A stretch of DNA of 64,000 bases. It comes from Pseudomonas fluorescens (GTDB lineage Bacteria > Pseudomonadota > Gammaproteobacteria > Pseudomonadales > Pseudomonadaceae). Each line of letters opens with the position of its first letter. Position 1 is the first letter of the stretch. The notes below the pieces were generated by a model. It was not told where the DNA came from, did not search any database, and was given only the letters and a program-made list of their open reading frames with translations. The stretch spans positions 28,547 to 92,546 of the forward strand of contig NZ_CABVHQ010000020.1 in the NCBI RefSeq assembly GCF_902497895.1, given 5' to 3'. A program made the position numbers and the translations under genes. Below are positions 52,412 through 62,403 of this stretch, piece by piece.

Positions 52412-54289
52412 ATGACGTCTAGGAAAACCTTGGGGGCGACGATTATCGTCCTCTCCCTGTTGTTCACCGCTTTCCAGGTCTACACAGCCAGCACTGGCCT
52501 GATGACCGCGTTGCTCCAGCGCAGTATCCATCTGTCTTTCGTATTGGCGTTGGTATTTTTGTTCTTCCCTGCATTCAAGGATTCCAAAAGCACTTTCCTG
52601 ATTGACATTCCGTTGGTGCTGGCCGCTCTTGCCAGTGGCATCTACCTGTATTTCTCCTTCGATGACCTGGTCTATCGCATCGGTGATCCGACAGGCATCG
52701 ACCTCATCATTGGCGGCGTGACATTGGTGGTATTGCTCGAGGCAACCCGCCGCACCGTCGGTTGGGTGATGACCCTGCTGGCTCTGATTGCCCTGGTTTA
52801 CAGCTACTTCGGTCGTTATCTGCCCGAGCCGTTTGGTCATTCCGGTCGTGATATGGAGCGCATCGTCACTCAGATGTTCTACTCCACCGAGGGTATCTAC
52901 GGCGTACCGTTGGGCGTAGCGGCGACCTACGTGTTTCTGTTCATCCTGTTCGGCTCCTTCATGGAAAAGTGCGGAGTGGGCAACATTTTCATCAACCTGG
53001 CCAACGCCTTCGCCGGTAAATACCAGGGTGGCCCGGCCAAAGTGGGCATCATTGCCACCATGACGGTTGGGATGGTGTCCGGTAGCCCTGTTTCGGATGC
53101 AGCGACCACCGGTGCTTTCACCATTCCGATGATGAAGCGGGTTGGCTACAAGGCGCGCACAGCGGCGGCGATTGAGGCTGTAGGTGCTTCCGGCGCATCG
53201 CTGATGCCGCCAGTGATGGGTGCAGGTGCATTCGTGATGGCGGACATGACCGGCGTGCCCTACAGCCAGATCATTCTGCACGCGATAATTCCTGCGCTAC
53301 TGTTCTATGCAGCCTTGATGTTCGTGGTAGGCAACGAAGCGCGCAAAGACAATCTGAAATCACTTCCCGCCGATGAAATACCAGGTAAGCGCGACGCATT
53401 GATGAAGAGTCTGCGCCTGCTGATTCCGCTGAGCGTGCTCATCATTTCGCTCGCTGTGTTGCAGGTGTCGCCATTGCGCGCAGCGTTGTTCGCCACAGCT
53501 GTGATCCTGGTCACGACGCTGGTCTATAACTTCTTCAAACCCGAACTTAAAGTGCCGATGATGCATCTCGTCGAGGCATTGATCGAAACCCCGAGGAAGG
53601 TGCTCGTGGTCTCGGTAGCCTGTGCCACGGCAGGTATCATCATCGGCATGCTGGGTATGACGGGGCTGGGCCTCAAGTTGTCGGACATCTTGATGTCGGC
53701 GTCTCACGGTTATCTGCCACTGGCACTGCTGTTTGCGATGGTTATTTCCATTGTTCTGGGCATGGGGTTGCCGCCGACCGCCGCGTATATCGTGATGGCC
53801 GTGACTGCTGCGCCGTTCCTTGTGCAGATGGGTGTTCCGTTGATTGTGGCGCACTTCTTCGTATTCATTTACTGCTGCTACGCACCGATCACACCGCCTG
53901 TGGCATTGGCGGCGTTTACCACGGCAGGCATCGCTGGGTGCGATCCGTTCAAAGCCGGGCTTGAAGCATTCCGTATCAGCTTGACCGGTTTTGTCCTCCC
54001 TGTGATGGTGGTTTACAACAACGCGTTGCTGGGAATGGGCGAGTGGCATCAAATTCTCGCGGCCGCGGTACTGGCGCTGTTTGCGGTGTGGATGATGGCG
54101 GTTGCGCTGGTTGGGTGGTACCAACGCCGCGTGAACGTCGCCTGGCGATTGCTGTTGGCGTCTGCTGCGATGTGCTGTCTGGTGCCTACGCTGTGGGCGA
54201 ACGTGATTGCACTGGGGGTGCTGGCGATCTTCGCTCTGACCCAGACTTCCCTGCTAAAACGGGGCCAACCGGTCGCTAACCTCTCCTGA
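52412..54289 (+). CDS. TRAP transporter permease, fused 4TM and 12TM subunits
   Basis: 625 residues, with the small (DctQ-like) and large (DctM-like) membrane parts fused, as is usual for TAXI systems. Visible DctM motifs: GMVSGSPVSDAATTGAFTIP, GASGASLMPPVMGAGAFVMA and VLGMGLPPTAAYIVMAVTAA. ATG at 52412 follows CAGAGGAAAAG. Sodium- or proton-driven uptake with the receptor upstream. A 14-bp hairpin lies after the stop. Confidence 0.92.
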   Translation: MTSRKTLGATIIVLSLLFTAFQVYTASTGLMTALLQRSIHLSFVLALVFLFFPAFKDSKSTFLIDIPLVLAALASGIYLYFSFDDLVYRIGDPTGIDLIIGGVTLVVLLEATRRTVGWVMTLLALIALVYSYFGRYLPEPFGHSGRDMERIVTQMFYSTEGIYGVPLGVAATYVFLFILFGSFMEKCGVGNIFINLANAFAGKYQGGPAKVGIIATMTVGMVSGSPVSDAATTGAFTIPMMKRVGYKARTAAAIEAVGASGASLMPPVMGAGAFVMADMTGVPYSQIILHAIIPALLFYAALMFVVGNEARKDNLKSLPADEIPGKRDALMKSLRLLIPLSVLIISLAVLQVSPLRAALFATAVILVTTLVYNFFKPELKVPMMHLVEALIETPRKVLVVSVACATAGIIIGMLGMTGLGLKLSDILMSASHGYLPLALLFAMVISIVLGMGLPPTAAYIVMAVTAAPFLVQMGVPLIVAHFFVFIYCCYAPITPPVALAAFTTAGIAGCDPFKAGLEAFRISLTGFVLPVMVVYNNALLGMGEWHQILAAAVLALFAVWMMAVALVGWYQRRVNVAWRLLLASAAMCCLVPTLWANVIALGVLAIFALTQTSLLKRGQPVANLS

Positions 54290-54301
54290 TTTTCCGACCT
54301 G

Positions 54302-54335
54302 ATCGCGGAGAGCCTCTGTGAAGGCTTTCCGCGAT
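54302..54335 (+). terminator. Hairpin after the TRAP permease gene
   Basis: ATCGCGGAGAGCCT and AGGCTTTCCGCGAT form a 14-bp stem with one mismatch and a CTGTGA loop, 13 bp after the stop. No T-tract follows, so it may be a weak terminator or an mRNA-stabilising structure. Confidence 0.6.
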
Positions 54336-54419
54336 TAGAGCGGCGGCTTTTAGCTAGCAGCGTCAAGCAGCTGTTATGACGTAGGCTTGCTGCAATTAAC
54401 TGAGCAAAGGCCATGTGTC

Positions 54420-55334
54420 ATGTCCAATACACCACCTCTGAATGCGCTACGTGTGTTCGAATCTGTTGCTCGCCTCAAGAGCTTTTCCAAAGCCGCTGAG
54501 GAGCTACATGTCAGTCAGTCCGCAGTCAGCCGGCAAATCAGTTTGTTGGAAGGTTATCTGGAGGTGCAGTTCTTCCATCGGGATCGCACGGGTATCCGTC
54601 TGACCGAACTCGGCCAACAGTACTTCGAGGGTATCCAGCCTGCTTTCGAGCGGATTGCCGACGCTACCCGCAATTTGACTGCACATTTGGAAGACGAGCC
54701 TCTGCGCATCCGCGTTTACTCGACGTTTGCCGCCCGTTGGCTTATGCACCGGCTACCGAGGCTGAATAAAGCTCATCCAAACCTACGAATTCGCATCACC
54801 ACGGCTATCGCACCCGTAGATTTCACCAGCGAGCGCGTTGATGCCGCCATCCAGCTCGGTGACGGAGAGTGGGAGGGGTTGCGTTCCGACTTCTTGTTCG
54901 CTGACGAGTTGCGTCCAGTCTGCCGGCCGAAGCTGGTCTCGGGCATGCCAACCAGTCGAACCCCCGAGCAAGTCTTCAAGCACCGCCTGATCCATTCCTA
55001 TTACCGCAAACAGGACTGGTCCGATTGGTTTGCTTCGGCCGGCATTGAATACAGCATGGAGCAAGACCCCTTCATGCTGCCGAGCTCTCTGCTGGCCTAT
55101 CAGGCGGCGCACGATGGTCTCGGTATTGCCATAGCGCAGACGCGCATGGTGGAGCAGGAGTTGCGCTCCGGCACGCTTATTTATTTCTGTGAACACACCT
55201 TTACCCGTGGTCTCGGCTACTACCTCGTTAGCCAGCCGAACTCACCTCGAGAATGCAAGATCGCCTGTTTCCGGGACTGGCTGATGGAAGAAATCGGCTC
55301 AAGGCTTTTACCTGGGCAACAACCCAATCCGTAA
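54420..55334 (+). CDS. LysR-family regulator, GcvA-like
   Basis: 304 residues. The N-terminal MSNTPPLNALRVFESVARLK and FSKAAEELHVSQSAVSRQIS are typical of the GcvA/AmpR branch. It lies between the TRAP transporter and the MmgE/PrpD gene on the same strand, and is the only regulator in this block, so it probably controls the pathway. ATG at 54420 gives the family N-terminus. The next gene starts 13 bp after its stop. Confidence 0.85.
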   Translation: MSNTPPLNALRVFESVARLKSFSKAAEELHVSQSAVSRQISLLEGYLEVQFFHRDRTGIRLTELGQQYFEGIQPAFERIADATRNLTAHLEDEPLRIRVYSTFAARWLMHRLPRLNKAHPNLRIRITTAIAPVDFTSERVDAAIQLGDGEWEGLRSDFLFADELRPVCRPKLVSGMPTSRTPEQVFKHRLIHSYYRKQDWSDWFASAGIEYSMEQDPFMLPSSLLAYQAAHDGLGIAIAQTRMVEQELRSGTLIYFCEHTFTRGLGYYLVSQPNSPRECKIACFRDWLMEEIGSRLLPGQQPNP

Positions 55335-55347
55335 CGAAAGGTATCCC

Positions 55348-56706
55348 ATGGCAACACTAATAGAGCAATTGGCAGACTACAGCGTCCATGAGGCGAACTC
55401 GACGTTGCGCGGCGATGTACGGCACCATGCCAAGCGCGCGGTACTCGACTGGTTCGCTGCGTTGTACCCAGGCACTCGTGAACCGGTCGCCGAACGACTC
55501 GCACAATCCTACGCCGATGAGCGCGGCACTGGCCGCAGCAGCCTTCCGGGATACGGTGCAACGGCTCTGCCGACGACAGCGGCGTGGATCAATGGCACCT
55601 CATCACATGCCGTCGAGTTCGACGACATTTTCAAGGATGCGATTTATCACCCTGGCGTGCCGACAGTGTCGGCTGCGCTGGCTGTAGGTGAGCACATCGG
55701 TGCTAGCGGCGAGGAGTTCCTTCGTGCCGTGGTGGTGGGTTACGAAATATCCACCCGCATCGGTACGGCGGTACAGCCGTCCCATTACCATTTTTTTCAT
55801 ACCACCGGTACCATAGGCTGCTTCGCCAGCGCCGCCGCTGCGGCTTTCCTGTTGGCACCCAAGGATCGTCAGGTCATGGCCCATGCCCTGGCAACGGCTG
55901 GATCATTTGCCGCCGGCCTGCAACAGGCGTTCCGTTCCGACTCGATGACCAAGGCCCTGCATGGCGGCCACGCTGCGTCGGCGGGCATCACCGCCGCGCG
56001 GGCAGCGGCCAGTGGCGTAACCGGCGCACTGGATATCCTTGAAGGTGAGGTCGGCTTCGGTGCGGCCATGAGTATTTATCCGCAATGGCACAAGGTGACC
56101 GAGGGTCTTGGCAGTAGCTACAACATTACTCGCATCACGCAGAAGACCCATTGCTGCTGCGGCCACACCTTCGCGGCTATCGACGCCGTACAGATCTTGC
56201 GCGAACAGCTGTCCAACACCGAGCGCGACCAGGTGGTGCGGATTGAAGTGGACACCTACAAGACCGCACTGGACGTTACCGGCAATTACGCGCCGGTTTC
56301 CGCCTACCAGGCCAAGTTCAGCATGCCTTACGTGCTGGTGCAGGCGCTGCGTTACGGCAGCGTGCGTCTTGAGGCCTTTTCGGATGCGCGTCTGGCCGAG
56401 CCCGCGAGCCTTGGGATGATGCAAAGGGTGGTGATGAATGCCTGTCCTGAACTGACCCGGCAGTTCCCGTTGGCCCGTGCAGCGCGGGTGCGCCTGGTAC
56501 TGCAGGATGGCCGGGTGCTGGAACATTTTTCGCCTTTCCGCAAGGGCGACCCGGAAGCACCGTTGACCGATCTGGAGCTGGAGCAAAAGTTCGCCGAACT
56601 GGTCACTCCGGTCATTGGTTCCGAAGCCACGCGTTGGCTCGGGAGCCAGATCTGGAAATTGGAAGAGCTACAGCTGTCGGACCTGAATTTGGTCTCCTTG
56701 GGCTGA
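55348..56706 (+). CDS. MmgE/PrpD-family protein
   Basis: 452 residues. The family pattern is clear: AKRAVLDWFAALYPGTREPV near residue 35, WINGTSSHAVEFDDIF near residue 80, HTTGTIGCFASAAAAAFLL near 155, LHGGHAASAGITAARAAASG and THCCCGHTFAAIDAV. Known members are 2-methylcitrate dehydratase, cis-aconitate decarboxylase and iminodisuccinate epimerase, all acting on small poly-carboxylates. This agrees with the TAXI-TRAP importer upstream. Which reaction applies here is unknown. Confidence 0.85.
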   Translation: MATLIEQLADYSVHEANSTLRGDVRHHAKRAVLDWFAALYPGTREPVAERLAQSYADERGTGRSSLPGYGATALPTTAAWINGTSSHAVEFDDIFKDAIYHPGVPTVSAALAVGEHIGASGEEFLRAVVVGYEISTRIGTAVQPSHYHFFHTTGTIGCFASAAAAAFLLAPKDRQVMAHALATAGSFAAGLQQAFRSDSMTKALHGGHAASAGITAARAAASGVTGALDILEGEVGFGAAMSIYPQWHKVTEGLGSSYNITRITQKTHCCCGHTFAAIDAVQILREQLSNTERDQVVRIEVDTYKTALDVTGNYAPVSAYQAKFSMPYVLVQALRYGSVRLEAFSDARLAEPASLGMMQRVVMNACPELTRQFPLARAARVRLVLQDGRVLEHFSPFRKGDPEAPLTDLELEQKFAELVTPVIGSEATRWLGSQIWKLEELQLSDLNLVSLG

Positions 56707-56850
56707 TAGGTGGGGCCACCGGATGCGCTCCGGTGGTCTTCCTGAACCTTAGCGCACACACGAAGGGTAGCGGCTGCCCTCGCAATGTTCCAGCGATTGA
56801 GCAGTGACGGGACTACATCGGCGGCGTGCAGCCCATCGATTCGCAGAGAC

Positions 56851-56888
56851 AACAAGGCCCCGCGCAGGAGACTGCGCGGGGCCTTGTT
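56851..56888. terminator. Bidirectional rho-independent terminator
   Basis: AACAAGGCCCCGCGCAG and CTGCGCGGGGCCTTGTT form a perfect 17-bp stem with a GAGA loop, between the convergent MmgE/PrpD and hydratase/dehydrogenase genes. The AACAA/TTGTT ends act as the A/T tracts on either strand. Confidence 0.85.
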
Positions 56889-56904
56889 GTTCAGTGAAGC
56901 ATGT

Positions 56905-58977
56905 TCAGACGGTGGACGCACTCTGTTGCAGGGCATCCAGGTGATGGAACATCGCCAGGTCACCTTTTACGAAGCTAGGTCCGGTGATGCCGGCCATAGC
57001 CTCCTGGCGGGCCTTAAGACTGGTCAGCGACTGACGGGCAGCCCAGAACGACGGGCCACCTTCCCATTTAGGAAAACCAAAGCCATTGACCATGACCAGG
57101 TCAATGTCGCTGGAGCGAGTGGTGACACCCTCGGCCAGCAGCAGTGCAGCTTCGTTGGCCATCGTAAGCAATGTGCGGTCGACAATATCGTCACGGCTGA
57201 AGACGCGGCGCTTGATTCCCTTGCGCATGGACTCCTGCACGATAAGGTCGGCCACACTTGGATCTTCGCTGCGGCGCCCTTGCTCGTCATAAAGGTAATA
57301 CCCCGAGCCGGTCTTGCGACCGAAGTAGCCTTTCTCGCACAGCAGGTCGGGGATGTCCACATAGCGTGCATTGCCATCGCGTAGATGGGAGCGTGCTTGG
57401 CGCATGCGCCAAGCGATGTCGAGACCGGACATGTCGGCAACGGCAAAGGGGCCCATTGCCATCCCAAAGGACTCCATGGCGGCGTCGATCTGTGCCGGCA
57501 GCGCGCCTTCTTCCAGCATCAACTCGCACTCACGGCGGTAGGCTGCGTAAATGCGGTTGCCGATGAAACCGAAAGCGTTGTTGGCAAGGATCGGCAGTTT
57601 ACCTAGGCGGCGTACCACCGCAAAGCCGGTGCTCAGGGCTTCAGCAGCGGTGTACATGCCGCGCACTACTTCCACTAGGCGCATGACGTTGGCCGGGCTA
57701 AAGAAGTGTAATCCGATGACCCGCTGCGGATGCTTTGCCACCTCGGCGATCTGATCCACGTCCAGATATGAGGTGTTGGTCGCGAAAATGGCGTCCTTGT
57801 CCATCAGTGGCTCGACCTGACGCAGCAGGTTGCGCTTGACGGTGAGGTCTTCGAAGACCGCTTCAATAACCAGCTGCACCGAGGCAATGTGCGCCCAGTC
57901 CGTGCTGGCGTGCAGGTGGCTCAGTTCGGTGTCTGCCTGGGCCTGGCTGATGCGGCCCGCCTTGACCCGACGCATGTACTCGCCAGTAATGCGCTCCTGA
58001 CCACGGCGCAGGGCCGCTTCGTCCTGTTCCAACAACACCACGTCGAGACCGGCCTGAAGGATTGCCAGGGAAATACCGCTGCCCATGGTGCCGGCGCCTA
58101 TGACGGCCACTCGGCTGACTGGGTGAGGCTCGACATTTTTCAGCTCCACACGCTTTGCCGATTGGCGCTCGGCGAAGAACAGGTGACGCAATGCCAACGC
58201 TTCATTAGACATGCGAAGCTGATGGAAGACCTCGCGCTCGCAGGCGAGGGCAAGGTCTATCGGCTGGCTGGCAGAGTTCAGCACCGCATTGATCGCCTTA
58301 CTGACCTGCGGCCGATACTTACCCGCTTTCAGTGCATTGGCGCTCGCCCGCTCGACTTGCCCGGCGTCGCAGGGTGGCGTATCCCGGTCGCGAATCCGGC
58401 ATTTTCCACTCATGTTGCGCACGTAGTTGGCAGCGAAACTGGCCAGGTCGCCTTCTGCAATGGCATCGATCATCCCCAGCGCGAGGGCATCCGCAGTTGA
58501 GACACGGGTGCCTGCGCAGATCAGTTCGATCGCCTTGGGAATGCCGGTCAGGCGCGGAAGGCGCTGGGTGCCACCCGCGCCCGGTATCATGCCCAGGGTC
58601 ACTTCGGGCAGGCCCAGTAAGCTACCTTCGCAAGCGACGCGGGCGTCGCACCCCAAGGCCAGTTCGAAACCGCCACCAAGCGCCGCCCCGTGGATCGCAG
58701 CGATGATTGGCTTAGAGCACTGCTCAATGGCGCTGATGACTGCTGGCAGCTGCGGATTTTCCAGAGGTTTGCCGAACTCGCTGAGATCGGAGCCAGCAAT
58801 GAACATCTTGCCGGCGCCAATCAAGGCCGCGCCGATCAGGTCCGAGTTGTCTTCGACCTGCTTGATCGCATCGAGCAGGCCTTGGCGGACCTCCAGCGAG
58901 CCAGCGTTGACCGGGGGATTGTTGATATAAATCAGCGCGACGTTACCGTCACGCTCAAGGGTGATGAGCGTGTTCAT
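56905..58977 (-). CDS. Bifunctional enoyl-CoA hydratase / 3-hydroxyacyl-CoA dehydrogenase
   Basis: 690 residues from ATG at 58977 (GAGGAGAAGC upstream). Residues 1-190 are a crotonase domain with HGAALGGGFELALGCDARVA and LPEVTLGMIPGAGGTQRLPR. From about residue 290 the 3-hydroxyacyl-CoA dehydrogenase domain has the NAD motif VAVIGAGTMGSGISLAILQA and LHFFSPANVMRLVEVVRG, then two C-terminal helical domains. It does hydration and oxidation in one beta-oxidation turn. Last gene of a three-gene minus-strand operon; 10 bp after the synthetase gene. Confidence 0.92.
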   Translation of the reverse strand: MNTLITLERDGNVALIYINNPPVNAGSLEVRQGLLDAIKQVEDNSDLIGAALIGAGKMFIAGSDLSEFGKPLENPQLPAVISAIEQCSKPIIAAIHGAALGGGFELALGCDARVACEGSLLGLPEVTLGMIPGAGGTQRLPRLTGIPKAIELICAGTRVSTADALALGMIDAIAEGDLASFAANYVRNMSGKCRIRDRDTPPCDAGQVERASANALKAGKYRPQVSKAINAVLNSASQPIDLALACEREVFHQLRMSNEALALRHLFFAERQSAKRVELKNVEPHPVSRVAVIGAGTMGSGISLAILQAGLDVVLLEQDEAALRRGQERITGEYMRRVKAGRISQAQADTELSHLHASTDWAHIASVQLVIEAVFEDLTVKRNLLRQVEPLMDKDAIFATNTSYLDVDQIAEVAKHPQRVIGLHFFSPANVMRLVEVVRGMYTAAEALSTGFAVVRRLGKLPILANNAFGFIGNRIYAAYRRECELMLEEGALPAQIDAAMESFGMAMGPFAVADMSGLDIAWRMRQARSHLRDGNARYVDIPDLLCEKGYFGRKTGSGYYLYDEQGRRSEDPSVADLIVQESMRKGIKRRVFSRDDIVDRTLLTMANEAALLLAEGVTTRSSDIDLVMVNGFGFPKWEGGPSFWAARQSLTSLKARQEAMAGITGPSFVKGDLAMFHHLDALQQSASTV

Positions 58978-58987
58978 GGGCTTCTCC

Positions 58988-61078
58988 TCAGGCAATCCTT
59001 ACCAATGCATCGACCGCGACGACACCCTCGCCTTTGGCTTTCACCAGCAGTGGGTTCATCTCTGCCTCCAGCACCTGGCAATCCTGTTGCAAGGCCAGTT
59101 GGGAGAATGCGCTCACGGCCTGAGCGACGGCTTCCAGGTCGCCTTCCTGACGGCCGCGATAGCCGGCAAGCGCTTTCAATGCCTTTACTTCACCCACCAT
59201 CTCACGTGCCTGTTCGACGCTGACCGGGGCCAGGCGCATGGCGCGGTCGCAGTAGATTTCGGTGAGAATGCCACCGGCCGCCAGCATCACCAGCGGACCG
59301 ACATCGGGGTCGCGGCGGTAACCCACCAATACTTCACCCAGTCCCTTGCCCATGGCTTGAACCAGGACTTTGTCCACGGTCAAATGCGGCAGGTGGGTGG
59401 CAACGTTGTCGACGATACGGCGCATGGCTTCTGCCAGTTGCGAGGCATCGTGTATTGGTAGCACCACGCCCCCGACATCGGTCTTGTGGGCGATTTCCTC
59501 ATGCAGCACCTTGACCACCACTGGATAGTCGAAGGGCAGGTCGGGCAATGGTTGGTTTACATCCAGCACGGCATACGCCGCATGGGGGACGCCCAACGGC
59601 GCAATCATTGCATAGGCGTCCGCCTCGTTGAGCATGCGCTCGCCTTGCGGTGCAGCCGGTTCGGGGGCCGGTTCGCTGGGGTTGCGGCGCGCGAAGCAGG
59701 CGGCGATGACATCGCCACATGCTTCCGGGGTACGAAAGCATGGAACACCTGCTTCAGTCAGCAGCTGCAGGGCGGAGGCTGCTTCCGGGACCACGAAACA
59801 GGCCAGGGGCTTGTCGCTGAAACCAAACGAGTCGACCACCGGCTTAACCGCCAGCTCCGGGTTGTAGCGCGCCGAGGAGCCGACAGTGGCGACGACCATG
59901 TCGAATTCTGGGGCGGTCAGCATGACCTCCAGGGCGGCTTTCATCACGTCGTACTTGGTGCCGGCCAGCGTGAGGTCGATAATGCCGCCGTGGTTCACCA
60001 CGATGCCGCGCTCAGCCAGGCGAGCAAGAGTTTCATCGGTGGGTGCTACCACCGATACACCGCGTATGCCGAGTTGATCGACAGCCATGGCAGCGCCGCC
60101 GCCGGTGGTCGTGACGACGCCGACTGTTGGTTTTCTCCCCGCCGTGCTGAGTAGATTTTTCAACGGCAGCTGGGCCAGTAACGGCAAGGCTTCGAGGAAA
60201 CCTTCCAGGGTTTCCACCCGGGCTATGCCACAGTCACGGAAAAATGTCTCGGCCACCGCATCTTCGCCAGCGAGTGCTCCCGTGTGGGAAACCGCTAGTT
60301 CGGCAGCGACGTCGGAGCGGCCTAATTTGTAAGCCACCACTGGCTTGCCGCGCTTGGCAGCACCCAAGGCGAAACGACGCATATCTTCGCCGTGGTTCAG
60401 TGATTCGAGGAAAAGCATGTAGCCGGTAATGCTGGGATCATCGAGGGTGCTTTCACAAATCTGCCCGATGCTTAGGTCGGTTTCGCTGCCCACCGAGACC
60501 AGACCGGCGAAGCCCACACCCTTAGTGCGCCCCCGAGAGGCCAAGGCACCTAGCATGCTGCCACTGTGCGAGGCGCAAAAGATGCCGCCGACGGGCAGTT
60601 CTGGTTCGGCGAATGCAGCGTTGGCCGTCAGAACAAGCCGTTGATGCAGGTTAACTACACCGAGACTGGACGGTCCAAGAATGCGCACACCGGTTTGCTC
60701 AGCGATCTGGCGCAGGCGAAGTTCACGGGCGCAACCTTCGGGACCGGATTCGGAGAAACCGCCGGCCAGGATGGTGGCCACGCGGATGCCCAAGCGCCCG
60801 CATTCGGCAACCGCCTCAACGGCTAGATCGGAATTGGTCAGGATGAATGCATGTTCCGGCACTTCCGGCAGTGCGGTGAGGGACGGATAGGCCTTCTCGC
60901 CCTGAACTTCAGAACGGCTAGGATTGATGTTGTAGATGGTGCCGGCATAACCGGCAGCCCTCAGAAAACGCAATGGACGGGATGCTGTTTTGCTGGGGTC
61001 ATCGGAGATACCGACCAGTGCAATACTCTTGGGTCGCAGCAGGGCGGAAGCCACAGCGGGATCGATCATCTTATGCAT
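58988..61078 (-). CDS. NDP-forming acyl-CoA synthetase (acetate-CoA ligase family)
   Basis: 696 residues from ATG at 61078 (GGAGGGAA upstream). Order: CoA-binding domain (SIALVGISDDPSKTASRPLR), succinyl-CoA-ligase-like domains with the phosphohistidine loop AVSHTGALAGEDAV near residue 260, and an ATP-grasp domain in the last 220 residues (PVVVKVLHEEIAHKTDVGGV, EVLVGYRRDPDVGPLVM). The family includes pimeloyl-CoA and feruloyl-CoA synthetases. It would activate the pathway acid to its CoA ester. Overlaps the acyl-CoA dehydrogenase gene by 8 bp. Confidence 0.9.
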   Translation of the reverse strand: MHKMIDPAVASALLRPKSIALVGISDDPSKTASRPLRFLRAAGYAGTIYNINPSRSEVQGEKAYPSLTALPEVPEHAFILTNSDLAVEAVAECGRLGIRVATILAGGFSESGPEGCARELRLRQIAEQTGVRILGPSSLGVVNLHQRLVLTANAAFAEPELPVGGIFCASHSGSMLGALASRGRTKGVGFAGLVSVGSETDLSIGQICESTLDDPSITGYMLFLESLNHGEDMRRFALGAAKRGKPVVAYKLGRSDVAAELAVSHTGALAGEDAVAETFFRDCGIARVETLEGFLEALPLLAQLPLKNLLSTAGRKPTVGVVTTTGGGAAMAVDQLGIRGVSVVAPTDETLARLAERGIVVNHGGIIDLTLAGTKYDVMKAALEVMLTAPEFDMVVATVGSSARYNPELAVKPVVDSFGFSDKPLACFVVPEAASALQLLTEAGVPCFRTPEACGDVIAACFARRNPSEPAPEPAAPQGERMLNEADAYAMIAPLGVPHAAYAVLDVNQPLPDLPFDYPVVVKVLHEEIAHKTDVGGVVLPIHDASQLAEAMRRIVDNVATHLPHLTVDKVLVQAMGKGLGEVLVGYRRDPDVGPLVMLAAGGILTEIYCDRAMRLAPVSVEQAREMVGEVKALKALAGYRGRQEGDLEAVAQAVSAFSQLALQQDCQVLEAEMNPLLVKAKGEGVVAVDALVRIA

Positions 61079-62243
61079 GGTTATTCCCTCCAACTTTCGG
61101 CGGACGCTGGTCGAAACGACGATCGAAAACGTCTTCGGCGATACGATTCTTCAGCACTTCTATGGATCCGCCCGCAATCATCCAGCCACGGATACGTTTG
61201 ACGCAGTATTCAACCAGCGCCTCGGAGGAGTAGCCATAGCCTCCCATGGCCTGCAGAGCTTCGTTGGAGACCTCCCACCCAGCCATGTTACAGGCCAATT
61301 TGGCCACGCTGGTTTCGTAGGCGGAGGGCAGGCCGCCGTCAGCATTTACGGCCGCGCGGTACAGCAGCAGTTGGGCCGATTCCAGCTTGACCGCCATTTC
61401 CGCGAACTTCCATTGCAAGCCCTGAAACTCGCAAAGTTTACGCCCGAACTGCTCGCGGGTCAGACAGTGTTCGCGGGCAACGTTAAAGGCATGACGTCCC
61501 AGCGCCAAAGAACGGGAGGAGTTACCGATACGCTCAACGTTAAATCCGGAAATCTGCTTCTTGAAGCCACCCGGACCGAGCAGGACGTTGGCCTTGGGAA
61601 TACGGCAGTCGGTGAAATACAGCTGGCACCATTCCTCGCCGCTCATGAAGGGGGATGGCTGGCCGACGTCGAAGCCGGGGGTTCCGCGCTCAATGATTAC
61701 CGAGCCGATCCCGTCCAGGCCTGGTCCGAAGCGCACATAGATGAGGAAGGTATTAGCGTGCGGGCTGTGGGTGGAAAACACCTTGGAGCCGTTGATGATG
61801 AAGTGCTCACCATCTTCGACCGCGGAGGTTTTAAGCTCGGTCACTGCGGAACCAGCCCCCGGCTCGCTCATGCCCAGAGCCAACAGGCTTTTACCGGCAA
61901 TCAGATCGGGAAGGAAGCGCTCCTTCAGTTCCGGAGAAGCATATTCGGCAAAGGTACGGATGGCTCCGAAGTTACCAGCCTGCACCACGTCGGCGCTCTT
62001 GGGGCATACCAGCGCAAGTTCCTGAATCGCAATTACTGCATCCATCAGGGTGCCACCAATTCCGCCATCTTCTTCTTTAATCGTGATGCCCAGTAGCCCC
62101 TGATGGGCAAGTTTGGCGGCGATTTCCCAAGGGTAGTCCTGAGAATGCGCGCGCTCCAGCGCACCGTCGGCCAGCTCGCGCTGAGCGAAACGACGTATGG
62201 AGTCGGAGAATGTTTGTTGTTCTTCGGTGAGATGGAAATTCAT
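61071..62243 (-). CDS. Acyl-CoA dehydrogenase
   Basis: 390 residues. The flavin-binding segment ALGMSEPGAGSAVTELKTSA and the C-terminal GGYGYSSEALVEYCVKRIRG are typical of the family. The usual catalytic glutamate lies in a YEGT-like motif; here the aligned stretch is MIAGGSIEVLKNRIA, with alanine at that place, so the base may be elsewhere as in some subgroups. First gene of the minus-strand operon and divergent from the thiolase gene. Confidence 0.88.
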   Translation of the reverse strand: MNFHLTEEQQTFSDSIRRFAQRELADGALERAHSQDYPWEIAAKLAHQGLLGITIKEEDGGIGGTLMDAVIAIQELALVCPKSADVVQAGNFGAIRTFAEYASPELKERFLPDLIAGKSLLALGMSEPGAGSAVTELKTSAVEDGEHFIINGSKVFSTHSPHANTFLIYVRFGPGLDGIGSVIIERGTPGFDVGQPSPFMSGEEWCQLYFTDCRIPKANVLLGPGGFKKQISGFNVERIGNSSRSLALGRHAFNVAREHCLTREQFGRKLCEFQGLQWKFAEMAVKLESAQLLLYRAAVNADGGLPSAYETSVAKLACNMAGWEVSNEALQAMGGYGYSSEALVEYCVKRIRGWMIAGGSIEVLKNRIAEDVFDRRFDQRPPKVGGNNHA

Positions 62244-62403
62244 GGCAAAGGCCCGCTGTTTGTATGAACGTTGAGCGGATGCTAACTAATGTGGCGCGGT
62301 ACCTGTTTTCCCAAAAATCATCCTCACATGACATATTCGAAACCTTATATGCCGGTTGCTCTGGATAACATCTGTTTGTTTTCCACCTACTGGAGCAGTA
62401 TCC

